64,000 bases of DNA, from contig NC_090780.1 in assembly GCF_040054535.1 (NCBI RefSeq), positions 5,294,001-5,358,000 of the forward strand, given 5' to 3'. The number at the start of each line of letters is the position of its first letter. Within the stretch, counting starts at the first letter, position 1. Positions 10,581 through 20,305 of the stretch are shown piece by piece. A program made the translations under genes and the position numbers. Source of the DNA: Antennarius striatus. Lineage: Eukaryota > Chordata > Actinopteri > Lophiiformes > Antennariidae. The notes below the pieces were generated by a model that saw only the letters and a list, made by a program, of their open reading frames with translations, searched no databases and was not told where the DNA came from.

Positions 10581-11776
10581 CATAAAAATAAATGTTTGTC
10601 ACAGGTCTAGGTTTGTGCAAGATCCAATATTTCTGAATTATGATTTTAAAATGTCTTCCACAAAGTTACATTGTGCCAATTTAACAACATAAAAGTAATG
10701 ATTTGAACAATCAAGCTTGGGTACTAACAAAACTTGAAAAAAGAATGATGATTAATCTTCAAACAACTGCAATGACATTTTTGGCTACATGATTCTGATT
10801 GTGGCATACCTGACTTTCTGTGAACAGTGCAGGCCATCGTTCAACCATGTGTTGTTCTGCAGGCTCTTTTGTCACTATCTCCCATCTACGTTGTGGGAAT
10901 GTTTGGTCCATTAATTTTGAGACAAGAGTTCCATTTGCTGTTTTTTTCTTTATCCCCTCAGTGAGAACTTTTCTGTCATTTTCAAGGCTTGTTTCATCAT
11001 GACCTTCAGGTAGATTTACTTCTTTTGCCACCATTGACTTTGACATCCTTACATCCAGTTTTTCTGAGCTTGGTGCGATAACTGGTCATCTTAAATTTAA
11101 GAATGTTCTTCCAGCCATACCATCCTGGCTGAGGACCAGGCTCAGCAAGGCCAGGGTGCTTGCTAATCAGTGCTTTTGCAACACTGCTGAAGTCTTCATC
11201 TTCAGGATAAGCCTTTTACGTGTACATGGCCTCGGCAAGTCTTTCCAAAATGTCATGCTTCATATCTCTTATTGGAATCATTCGTGTTCCATCTTTCATA
11301 AAGGCAAGATCTCCCTGCCTAACTTTGTATGCTACGTCAACTGCAAAATTAGGTATATCAAAGAATTCTGGCCATCTTTGTCTCAACCTTGGAGAGGATC
11401 CACCACTTGATAGGATCTCAGTCTCTGCTGCGCTGTAGTCAGTGTCTGAAGTTGTGGTTGGTGACAGGGCTGTTAAATTTAGAGTCACAAGTGGGATGAT
11501 TTTGACTGTAGCCTTGTCAGGCAAATCTGCTAGATCAGTCAGTGTGTAGAGGGCGTTGTTGAAGTCCGAATCTTCATATTGTAGTTTAAAGTCATACTGC
11601 AGCAACAATTTTTCTTTCAGTTTCACAATAAAATCCTCAATGGAATTTGGTCTTTCATTTAAAGTTACATTCCTTATGTCCTCTTCGTGGATGACAACTC
11701 TAAGCAGATTGTATTGGTTCATCTGGACAACTGAGAACATGGGAGAAATAAGTGAGTTTTTCATTGTAGGCATGAC

Positions 11777-13016
11777 TCATATAATATACCTTTTCAAAGT
11801 AACAAGGTCTTTTCCACCAACTCTGTAAAGTGACAGGGGGAACACATCATCTACTTCAGAGATCTGGGTGACTGAGAGGGTGGACGAATGGCTGCTACAG
11901 AGCTCATATGCTCTTATATGCTCATGATACCAAGAGGTCATTAGTGTGCAGACAAAAATTATGTTGGAATTGATTACCACAGTCTCCATAATTTGTCTGA
12001 ATTGTGGAAGTCCAGAGCAATATCCAACTGAAATGACCATGTCAGCACTGTATTTAATGCCATCTACACAGACAGAAGATGCTACAAGCACTGTGTCCTT
12101 CTCGGCATTGCTGTCGTAGAGACAGTGCTGAACATTTTCAGGAAAAGAGGACACCATCACAGACTTTACTTTAAAGATTTCAATGGATGGTTTAAAAAAA
12201 GATATAGATGCTAAATGGAAGGCTATCATTTTCTGGTGTCTGACAGCTAGGGTCAGGGGTATATTTTTGAAATTGAGAGTGTGATGTACTACTTTTTTGA
12301 AAAACTTGTGCTTTCCTTCAAAACGCATTGTCCCCACATCCGTTAATGGACCAAATGATTGAATTAATTCAGGGTAGTGCTCAATGTAATGGTGCTTTGG
12401 TCGTAGTTTTTTATTTGGGAATACTTTTTGCAACAAAGCTCTATGTTCTGTGATCTTGCATTCAAGATAGTACACTGACTCCTTTGTAAAACTTGTGAAC
12501 AGATAATTCCAATACATCTTTTAAAATCATTAAAACCTCCCAAGTTTCATCTCCCTCAGGAATGTAATGACCTATTAGCAGTGGCAGAAGTCGGAGAAGT
12601 GTCCAATTTTAATGACCATTTCCTCCAATAGTTCCCTTGGAGGAAAAGTTCTTTGGGATGAGCTTTGGTTGATTGGTTCTATCTGAAAATGTATATGGAA
12701 ACTTTTTAATAGCTTAATTCAGGGAGTAAAGTAAAAAATATCCCTTTGATATCAATGCCTTCAAGCACAAGGCCAGTTCAACTGGTACCACACCCTCTAG
12801 AAGATCATGGGGGAAACCATTGATGACATGAAAGTGCTCCAAGCTTTCACTCAGTTGGCAGCTTTTTTTCACACCATACTGCTGAGCCGTAGTAGAATCC
12901 TGCAAAAATGTCTTGTGCTTGTCATCATGATTTTCTTTTGTTCTTGGTTGGAATGAACCTGTCTGCACTTGCTTGTGTTGTATTTCCTCACGCTTGGCCA
13001 TACAGAATTTGCACAT
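11777..13016 (-). pseudogene. Decayed transposase-like gene upstream of the PB1-like gene
   Basis: The open pieces 12714-13016 and 11777-12517 belong to one protein. The first contains HVINGFPHDLLEGVVPVELA, a block like the D-x-x-EGV motif of CACTA-type TNP2 transposases. The linking part (about 12520-12660) reads WTLLRLLPLLIGHYIPEG in a shifted frame. The second contains HHYIEHYPELIQSFGPL, then TMRFEGKHKFFKK and the end FPLSLYRVGGKDLVTLKRYI. At least two frameshifts (near 12500 and near 12620) break it. The family assignment is from memory of repeated fish proteins; a cellular zinc-finger-type gene family is the alternative. It ends 47 bases upstream of the first exon of the 8630-11730 gene, on the same strand. 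Confidence 0.55.
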
Positions 13017-13085
13017 GTGAAACTTTCAAAAAATCCACCCAAAGAATGGGCAGCTAAATTGTCTGCTGCAAAAAATAATACAGTG

Positions 13086-13214
13086 CCTTTTACGCTACTT
13101 CGAGCAGGCTGCAGTTTCCTCTGCTCAGAGCCAGTTTGTTATGCTTAATTTTGCTGGTTTTTTTCTATGTTTCTGTGTATATTATTCTAACAAATTTAGA
13201 TAATCTATAGCAAT
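13086..13214. other. No gene seen
   Basis: Short spacer between the candidate DNA element and the LINE that follows. Confidence 0.4.
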
Positions 13215-14600
13215 ATGCTAGTATACTCCAGGAATGAGTTGATGTCTCTGAGAGTCAAAGGAGACCCAGCAACACGCGATCTCATCCCCACCGAGCTCCG
13301 ACGGAGATATCGCGGATGCCGAGTGGGTCACGTTGAAAGGGCTAGAATAACAGCTAGAGCCCCTAACTGGACTCGAGTCAAGCCCTCCGTCCCCTCCGTC
13401 TTTATGGGGAACGGGAACTCGCTACAGAACAAGTTGGACGAAGTGACGGCGCTGTGCAGGACTGAACAGCGCTACCGGGAAACCAGTCAGACGTGCCAGA
13501 CGCTAACATCAGACTAACCCGCTTCTCCTCCGTACGAGCGGACCGGGACACAAACACCACCGGTAAGAAGAAAGGAGGTGGATTAATTATCTATACCAAC
13601 AATAGATGGTGCCATCCGGGACATGTGACGGTGAAATCGATGCTGTGCAACCGCGATCTAGAGCTAACAGCTGTTAGCATCAGACCCTACTACCTGCCGC
13701 GTGAACTTTCACACGTTATTGTCCTTGCCATCTACATCCCTCCACGGGCGGACCCAGAGACTGCACGAGAGACCATCTGTGGGACCACCTCTGCTCTTCG
13801 GACCCGGCACCCGGAGGCGCTCGTCATTATCACCGGTGACTTTAATCACGTCACCTTGGACTCATCTCTCCCCACAATGGTCCAGTGTGTAGACTGTCCC
13901 ACACCATCGATCTGTTCTACACTAATGCTAAGGAGGCAAACACCGCCACCCCCCTCCCTCCACTAGGTAAATCAGACCACAACCTAGTGTACCTTCAGCC
14001 CACTTACATTCCGCTGGTGAAACAGCTACCAGCAACAACACGACAGGTCAGGAGGTGGTCCCCGGAAGTGGAGGAGATGCTGAGGGACCACCAACTGAGA
14101 TGTTATTGTGGGCTCACACGGGGAGGACATTGAGGGGGCAGCTCAGTGTTATACAGATTACATGAACTTCTGTGTGAACACCGTGGCCCCTGTCAGGACA
14201 GTCAGGTGTTACCCCAACAACAAACCATGGGTAACCAAGGAAGTCAAGGCTGTCCTGAACAGGAAGAAGCGGGCGTTCAGGAGCAACAACGAGGAGGAGA
14301 TGAGGAAGGCCCAGCAGGAAGTGAGACTCTGCCTGAGGGAGGCCAAGGAGGCGTATGGGAGGAAGGTGGAGAAGCAGCTGGGGTGCAACCAAGTGTGGGA
14401 GGTCTGGAATGGGATGAGAACCATCACCGGATATGGGAAAGGGCGCAGCACTGTGGAGGAGAATATTGAACGAGCGAATGAACTGAACAGCTTTTTCAAT
14501 CGGTTCAGCTCCCCCACCACTCCCAGCAGAGAAGCACCTTCATCGGCAGACTGCTGTCACACAGCACCTCCACAGAGAGGCTCTCTCAGGAGGAGCAGGG
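13215..14600 (+). pseudogene. Broken L2/Rex1-group ORF2 endonuclease region
   Basis: Consecutive domain blocks lie in different frames: 13215-13517, 13493-13966, 13885-14133 and 14108-14719. At least three frameshifts or small deletions separate them. The block around the residues DCPTPSICSTLMLRR shows a loss at the VDCPT...TIDL motif. No reverse-transcriptase motif follows, so the protein is non-functional. Confidence 0.75.
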
Positions 14601-14917
14601 GGGGGTGGGGTGGTGAGGTCAGCACGCGGTTGAATGGATTTAATTTAATTTTATACTGCTTATATTTTAATTTTATACTTTTTATATTTAAATTAAATTT
14701 CATACTGTTTATATTTTAATTTTATACTGTTTATATTTTAGTTATAGTTGAGTATATAAGTCCTGTTAATGCTGCATGTGTCTGTTAGTGTAGTGTATGT
14801 CTTGTGGTATGTCATGTGATGTCAGTGTTTCTTTTTCTCTTGGTGTTTATCCAGTATTTATTCGGTATGCAATGCCTGAGCAGTGGATATGTACAATTTC
14901 CTCCAGAATTAATAAAG

Positions 14918-15108
<191 letters not shown>

Positions 15109-15400
15109 GTTGCTCAACAGAAACAAGTTCCTGAATGAGGGGGTGAAGAACTTCACCATAACCATGGTCTTTGATGTTTTTCACCTTGCAAAGCAGAACA
15201 AGCTGTATTGAGTGAAGTGAGGAGCGATATTTTGAGTGTAGATTGTACCCAATAGACAGCACATAGCTTGTGCTTTTTTTTTTCCGAACAAATGGATCTT
15301 TTGTCAGCTGTAGACAAAGTTTAAAACCGCACTCATGCAGTAATAAGCCCCAAACTCCCTAAAGACATAGAAAATAGTTAGACATAAAACAACTATAAAC

Positions 15401-18400
15401 TTCTCTTCTTCTTTTCCTTTCGGCTTTTCCCTTCAGGGGTCGCCACAGCGAATCAATTTCCTCCATCTAGCACTGTCCTTTGAATCCTCTTCTCTCACAC
15501 CAACTACCTTCATGTCTTCCCTCATTACATCCATAAACCTCCTCTTTGGTCTTCCTCTAGGCCTCCTGCCTGGCAGTTCAAAACTCAACATCCTTCTACC
15601 AATATGTTCACTATCTCTCCTCTGGACATGTCCAAACCATCTCAGTCTGGCCTCTCTGACTTTATCTCCAAAACCTCTAACATGTGCTGTCCCTCTGATG
15701 TACTCATTCCTGATCCTATCCTTCCTGGTCACTCCCAGAGACAACCTCAGCATCTTCATCTCTGCTACCTCCAGCTCTGTCTCCTGTCTTTTCTTCAGTG
15801 ACACTGTCTCTAGACCAAACAACATCGCTGGTCTCACCACAGTTTTGTACACCTTTCCTTTCATTTTAGCTGAAACTCTTCTATCACACATCACACCTGA
15901 CACTTTCCTCCATCCGTTCCATCCTGCCTGGACACGCTTCTTCACCTCTTTTCCACACTCTCCATTGCTCTGGACTGTTGAGCCTAAGTACTTAAAATCC
16001 TCCACCTTCTTGATCTCTTCTCCCTGTAACCTCACTCTTCCACTTGGGTCCCTCTCATTCACACACATGTACTCTGTCTTACTGCGGCTAACCTTCATTC
16101 CTCTCCTTTCCAGGACAAACCTCCACCTCTCTAGCTTCTCCTCCACCTGTTCCCTGCTCTCAGTACAGATCACAATGTCATCTGCAAACATCATAGTCCA
16201 TGGAGATTCCTGTCTAACCTCGTCTGTCAGCCTGTCCATCACCATGGCAAACAAGAAGGGGCTCAGAGCTGATCCCTGATGCAGTCCCACCTCCACCTTG
16301 AACTCCTCTGTCACACCTACAGCACACCTCACCACTGTCTTACAGTCCTCATACATGTCCTGCACCGCTCTAACATACTTCTCTGCCACTCCAGACTTCC
16401 TCATACAATACCACAGTTCCTCTCTGGGCACCCTGTCGTAAGCTTTCTCCAGATCTACAAAAACACAATGCAGCTCTATCTGGCCTTCTCTATACTTCTC
16501 TATCAACATCCTCAACGCAAATACTGCGTCTGTAGTACTCTTTTTTGGCATGAAACCATACTGCTGCTCACAAATGTTCACTTCTGCCCTTAGTCTAGCT
16601 TCCACTATTCTCTCCCATAACTTCATTGTATGGCTCATCAGCTTTATTCCTCTGTAGTTGCCACAACTCTGCACATCTCCCTTGTTCTTAAAAATGAGCA
16701 CCAGCACACTTCTCCTCCATTCCTCAGGCATCTTCTCACTATCTAAGATCCTGTTGAACAACCCAGTCAGAAACTCTACTGCCACCTCTCCTAGACACTT
16801 CCAAACCTCTACAGGTATATCATCAGGACTAACTGCCTTTCCACTCTTCATCCTCTTCAATGCCCTCCTCACCTCATCCTGACTAATCTTTGCTACATCC
16901 TGGTCCACAACAGTCACCTCTTCTAGTCTTTGTTCTCTCTCATTTTCCACGTTCATCAACTCTTCAAAGTACTCTTTCCATCTTCCCATCACACTACTGG
17001 CACCTGTCAATAGACTTCCATCCCTATCCTTAATCACCCTAACCTGCTGCACGTCCTTCCCATCTCTATCTCTCTGTCTTGCCAACCGGTATAGATCAGT
17101 CTCTCCCTCCTTACTGTCCAACCTAGCATACAAGTCCTCATAAGCTTCTTGTTTGGCCTTTGCTACCTCTACCTTCACCTTACGCTGCATCTCCCTGTAC
17201 TCCTGTCTACTCTCCTCAGTCCTCTCAGTGTCCCACTTCTTCTTAGCTAACCTCTTTCTCTGTATACACTCCTGTACCTCCTCATTCCACCACCAAGTCT
17301 CCTTATCTACTTTCCTTCCAGATGACACACCAAGTACTCTCCTACCTGTCTCCCTGATCACATTAGCTGTAGTTGTCCAGTCATCTGGAAGCACCTCCTT
17401 GCCACCCAGAGCCTGTCTTAACTCCTTCCTAAAAGTCCTGCAACACTCTTCCTTTTTCAGCTTCCACCATTTCGTCTTCTGCTCTGCCTTTGCCCTCTTG
17501 ATCTTCCTCACCACCAGAGTCATCCTACACACCACCATCCTATGCTGTTTGGCTACACTCTCACCTACCACTACTTTACAGTCACTGATCTCTTTCAGGT
17601 TACACCGTCTACACAAGATGTAGTCTACCTGTGTGCTCCTACCGCCACTTTTATAGGTCACTCTATGTTCCTGCCTCTTCTGGAAGAAAGTATTCACTAC
17701 AGCCATTTCCATCCGTTTTGCAAAGTCAACTACCATCTGTCCTTCTGCGTTCCTCTCCTGGATACCATACCTGCCCATCACATCCTCATCACCTCTGTTT
17801 CCTGCACCAACATGTCCATTGAAGTCTGCTCCAATGACAACTCTCTCACTTCTAGGCATGCTCTGCATCACTTCATCAAAGTCCGACCAGAATTTCTCCT
17901 TCTCCTCCAGCTCACATCCTACCTGTGGAGCATACCCGCTAACAACATTGAACATCATACCTTCTATTTCTAGCTTCAGAATCATCACTCTATCCGACAC
18001 TCTTTTGACCTCCAGGACATTCCTAACAAACTCCTCCTTCAAGATAACTCCTACTCCATTTCTCTTCCCATCTACACCATGATAGAACAACTTGAACCCT
18101 GCTCCTAGACTTCTAGCCTTGCTACCTTTCCACCTGGTCTCCTGGACACACAGTATGTCTACCTTCCTCCTCTGCATCATGTCAACCAGCTCTCTACCTT
18201 TTCCTGTCATAGTTCCAACATTCAACGTCCCTACTCTTAGTCCTATACTCTTGGTGTTCCTCTTCTCTTTCTTCGAGCGAACGCACTTTCCTCCTCTCCT
18301 TCTTCGACCAACAGTAATCCAATTTCCACCGGAGCCCTGTAGGTCAACAGCGCCGATGGCGGTCGTTGCTAACCCGGGCCTCGACCGATCCGGTATGGAA

Positions 18401-18536
18401 GTCATAGGTTTGATTCGCATCTTTGATTTGGCAAAAGTTTTACGCCGGATGCCCTTCCTGACGCAACCCTCTGTATTTATCCGGGCTTGGGACCGGCACA
18501 ATAAGACACTGGCTTGTGTCCTCTTGTGGCTACATT
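15401..18536 (-). mobile_element. Near full-length RTE-clade LINE with 19-bp target-site duplication
   Basis: Flanked by exact direct repeats ACATAAAACAACTATAAAC at 15382-15400 and 18537-18555. The 3' end (plus-strand left) is a CTTCTTC run next to the CTTTCGGC...GGGGTCGCCACAGCGAAT block. The 5' UTR contains GGAAGGGCATCCGGCGTAAA. Total length is 3136 bp with one long open frame. Copies or pieces occur at 1-2898, 7006-7160, 18936-19612 and 43824-45422. Confidence 0.93.
15433..18420 (-). CDS. RTE endonuclease / reverse transcriptase (intact ORF)
   Basis: An uninterrupted 995-codon protein from ATG at 18418-18420. The frame stays open up to a TTG at 18501, but I chose the first ATG because this is a eukaryotic element. 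Residues about 50-290 form the endonuclease (GLRVGTLNVGTMTG, CVQETRWKG, IGADFNGHVGAGNRG, STQVDYILCRRC). Residues about 540-780 form the reverse transcriptase ([83 protein letters not shown], with FADD as the catalytic box). The C-terminus has RWFGHVQRRDSEHIGRRM and GRRPRGRPKRRFMD and ends LIRCGDP. In an active element it would nick target DNA and copy its RNA there. No stop or frameshift interrupts it; activity is an inference. Confidence 0.88.
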   Translation of the reverse strand: MRIKPMTSIPDRSRPGLATTAIGAVDLQGSGGNWITVGRRRRGGKCVRSKKEKRNTKSIGLRVGTLNVGTMTGKGRELVDMMQRRKVDILCVQETRWKGSKARSLGAGFKLFYHGVDGKRNGVGVILKEEFVRNVLEVKRVSDRVMILKLEIEGMMFNVVSGYAPQVGCELEEKEKFWSDFDEVMQSMPRSERVVIGADFNGHVGAGNRGDEDVMGRYGIQERNAEGQMVVDFAKRMEMAVVNTFFQKRQEHRVTYKSGGRSTQVDYILCRRCNLKEISDCKVVVGESVAKQHRMVVCRMTLVVRKIKRAKAEQKTKWWKLKKEECCRTFRKELRQALGGKEVLPDDWTTTANVIRETGRRVLGVSSGRKVDKETWWWNEEVQECIQRKRLAKKKWDTERTEESRQEYREMQRKVKVEVAKAKQEAYEDLYARLDSKEGETDLYRLARQRDRDGKDVQQVRVIKDRDGSLLTGASSVMGRWKEYFEELMNVENEREQRLEEVTVVDQDVAKISQDEVRRALKRMKSGKAVSPDDIPVEVWKCLGEVAVEFLTGLFNRILDSEKMPEEWRRSVLVLIFKNKGDVQSCGNYRGIKLMSHTMKLWERIVEARLRAEVNICEQQYGFMPKKSTTDAVFALRMLIEKYREGQIELHCVFVDLEKAYDRVPREELWYCMRKSGVAEKYVRAVQDMYEDCKTVVRCAVGVTEEFKVEVGLHQGSALSPFLFAMVMDRLTDEVRQESPWTMMFADDIVICTESREQVEEKLERWRFVLERRGMKVSRSKTEYMCVNERDPSGRVRLQGEEIKKVEDFKYLGSTVQSNGECGKEVKKRVQAGWNGWRKVSGVMCDRRVSAKMKGKVYKTVVRPAMLFGLETVSLKKRQETELEVAEMKMLRLSLGVTRKDRIRNEYIRGTAHVRGFGDKVREARLRWFGHVQRRDSEHIGRRMLSFELPGRRPRGRPKRRFMDVMREDMKVVGVREEDSKDSARWRKLIRCGDP

Positions 18537-18556
18537 ACATAAAACAACTATAAACA

Positions 18557-18935
18557 CAGTGTATTTTTTTGTGTTATATAATGCAATTTGTAGCTACCTT
18601 GTGCACTGATGGAAGAAGTGATCTGGTAAAAGTCCACTTGAGCCTGAATGGGGAGGGAAGAATGCAAAAATGTAAAGACACTTTTTTTAAACACAAAGTA
18701 CAGATTTATACTTAAACAGAAATGCAATCTCCAACAAGACCACATATCACCTCTTCTCACATGTTCTGCTAAGTGAAACAGAAAAAAATATGACACAGGC
18801 TTGATTTAGCACACAGTCAAGTTCCTTTTCTTTTTTATTGTAAATAGTCATACACTTGACATGAGTGACATAAGGAATAACATAGGAGACTGAATATGCC
18901 AATGTTTATAAGACCATAGTTAGCAAGAGCACCTA
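18557..18935. other. No gene seen
   Basis: AT-rich spacer between two RTE pieces. The minus frame 18548-18796 has no recognised motif. Confidence 0.45.
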
Positions 18936-19612
18936 ATTGGGTGCCGGTGGAAATTGGACTACTGTTGGTCGAAGAAGGAGAGGAGGAAAGAGTGTCCGTA
19001 GGAAGAGAAAGAAGAGGAACATGAGTATAGGACTGAGAGTAGGGATGTTGAATGTTGGAACTATGACAGGAAAAGGTAGATGTGTGTCCAGGAGACCAGG
19101 TGGAAAGGTAGCAAGGCTAGAAGTCTAGGAGCAGGGTTCAAGTTGTTCTATCATGATGTAGATAGGAAAAGAAATGGAGTAGGAGTTATCTTGAAGGAGG
19201 AGGTTGTTATGAATGTCCTGGAGGTAATAAGAGTGTCAGATAGAGTGATGAGTCTGAAGCTAGAAATCGAAGGTGTGATGTCAATGTTGTTAGTCGGTAT
19301 GCTCAACAGGTAGGCTGTGAGCTGGAGAAGGAGAAATTGTGGCTGGACTTCGACGAAGTGATGCAGAGCATACATAGAAGTGAGGGAGTTGTCATTGGTG
19401 CAGACTTTAATGGACATTTTGGTGCAGGAAACAGAAGTGATGAGGAGGTGATGGGCAGGTTTGGTATCCAGGAGAGGAACGCAGAAGGACAGATGGTAGT
19501 TGCCTCTGCAAAAAGGATGGAAAAGCCCATAGAGAATACTTTCTTCCAGAAGAGGCAGGAACATATGGTGACCTATAATAGTGGAGGTAGGAGCACACAG
19601 GTAGAACATATC
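18936..19612 (+). mobile_element. RTE LINE endonuclease fragment, opposite orientation
   Basis: Plus-strand match to the 5' coding half of the RTE family: GNWTTVGRRRRGGK, IGLRVGMLNVGTMTGKGR, then after a deletion QETRWKGSKARSLGAGFKL and, in another frame, VIGADFNGHFGAGNRS and FFQKRQEHMVTYNSGGRST. It breaks off after the cysteine-motif region near 19612. Several frameshifts and more substitutions than the copies at 1 and 15401 indicate an older insertion. Confidence 0.85.
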
Positions 19613-19717
19613 TGTACTAAAGCTAAATTAGATCACTGTTTATGATGAATACCGTTTACAGCTGGTAGGAATGTGGTAGAGAAGCTGGCAGAGTCAGAGG
19701 GACTATTCCGCCATGGT

Positions 19718-20145
19718 GTAAGAAAGAAAGTCAACTTTATTGATCCACTATGGAAATTATTTTTACACTCTTTACTTGCATATATATGTCAAACCATGCA
19801 TACAAGTTGTGTACAGGCCCCTGAGCAAACACAACACACTAGGGGCCTGTAGGCATGCAGTTAGTGCAACAATTGTTAGTACATGGGGAGGCAGAGTGAA
19901 GGGTCGCGACTTCGGTGTGCACCCCAAATGAGCAGCTTGTGGGAGGGACGGCGCCTTGCTCAAGGGCGCCTCGCTCAAGGGCGCCTCGCTCAAGGGCGCC
20001 TCGGCAGTGGCCTGGAGGTGAGCTGGCACCTCCCGCTGTCAGATCACGCTCCGAGGATGTCTCGCGGGAGTGGGATTCGAACCGCCAATGCCTGGGCAAT
20101 GTCTGGTCTGAAGGCTTCTGCTCTACACCCGAGCCACTGCCGCCC
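19718..20145 (-). mobile_element. tRNA-headed SINE, minus strand, with internal 15-bp triplication
   Basis: Read on the minus strand it starts GGGGCGGCAGTGGCTCGGGT then GTAGAGCAG (A-box region), contains GGTTCGAATCCC-like B-box sequence (plus-strand GGGATTCGAACC at 20069-20080), the GTGAGCTGAC/GAGGTG body, and ends near the plus-strand tract GAAAGAAAGTCAACTTTATT. The body carries GCTCAAGGGCGCCTC three times in tandem (19951-20000), normally single in the copies at 27092 and 49541. Confidence 0.8.
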
Positions 20146-20164
20146 CATCAGTGTAAGGCAGTGT

Positions 20165-20258
20165 ATTTCAGTGTATATCAGTAGCTAGAGTGTGCATTCT
20201 TAATTTCCCTTCGGGGATCAAAACAGTATATAAAATTAAAAAAAAATTAAAAAAAAAA

Positions 20259-20302
<44 letters not shown>
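20165..20302 (+). repeat. SINE tail fragment followed by (ATT)n
   Basis: TAATTTCCCTTCGGGGATCA then AAACAGTATATAAAATTA, an A-rich run and about 17 ATT units. Headless SINE 3' end, as at 8166-8240. Confidence 0.75.

Positions 20303-20305
<3 letters not shown>

Larger units (their letters stand above)
8630..11730 (-). pseudogene. Decayed multi-exon gene, PB1-like N-terminus plus conserved C-terminal module
   Basis: Four minus-strand exons can be joined at GT-AG sites: 10810-11730, 10029-10185, 9755-9847 and 8630-8953, with ATG at 11720-11722 (MNQYNLLRVVIHEEDIRN). The N-terminal 80 residues look like a PB1-type ubiquitin fold. Then come the blocks RWPEFFDIPNF, then WYGWKNILKFKM, then WEIVTKEP and ERWPALFTESQ, then FFEALDQHTARFIELF, then LKGIPILLGDD and a final FPHAVCLLFGLTYTLHLDYP. 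This architecture belongs to a family with very many copies in fish genomes, often auto-named SAM-domain-like. Defects: a TAA stop at 11216-11218, a frameshift near 11000-11015 and another near 10060 in the 10029-10185 exon. Splice sites survive, so decay is moderate. Confidence 0.65.
7161..13085 (-). mobile_element. Candidate CACTA-like DNA transposon remnant with two gene remnants
   Basis: The left edge reads CACTGTAAAATAAAATATGC and then AGACTTAGC. The right edge, read inward on the opposite strand, is CACTGTATTATTTTTTGCAG and then CAGACAATTTAGC. Both start CACTGTA and share GCAG and TTAGCT motifs in order, as expected of degenerate CACTA-type terminal inverted repeats. Inside are two minus-strand pseudogenes (11777-13016 and 8630-11730). 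No 3-bp target duplication is visible (CTA left, CCT right). I infer one element from the edges plus content; it could instead be unrelated pieces side by side. Confidence 0.35.

Noticed and set aside
7006..13085. CACTA-like element inserted into an RTE copy at 7160/7161
   Set aside because: The RTE sequence does not resume after 13085, so the adjacency may only reflect 5' truncation of the RTE piece.
15512..18553. Many plus-strand frames (for example 15512-16279, 17153-17623, 18092-18553)
   Set aside because: They are antisense shadows of the minus-strand RTE ORF and repeat at the other RTE copies (186-623, 43782-44351).
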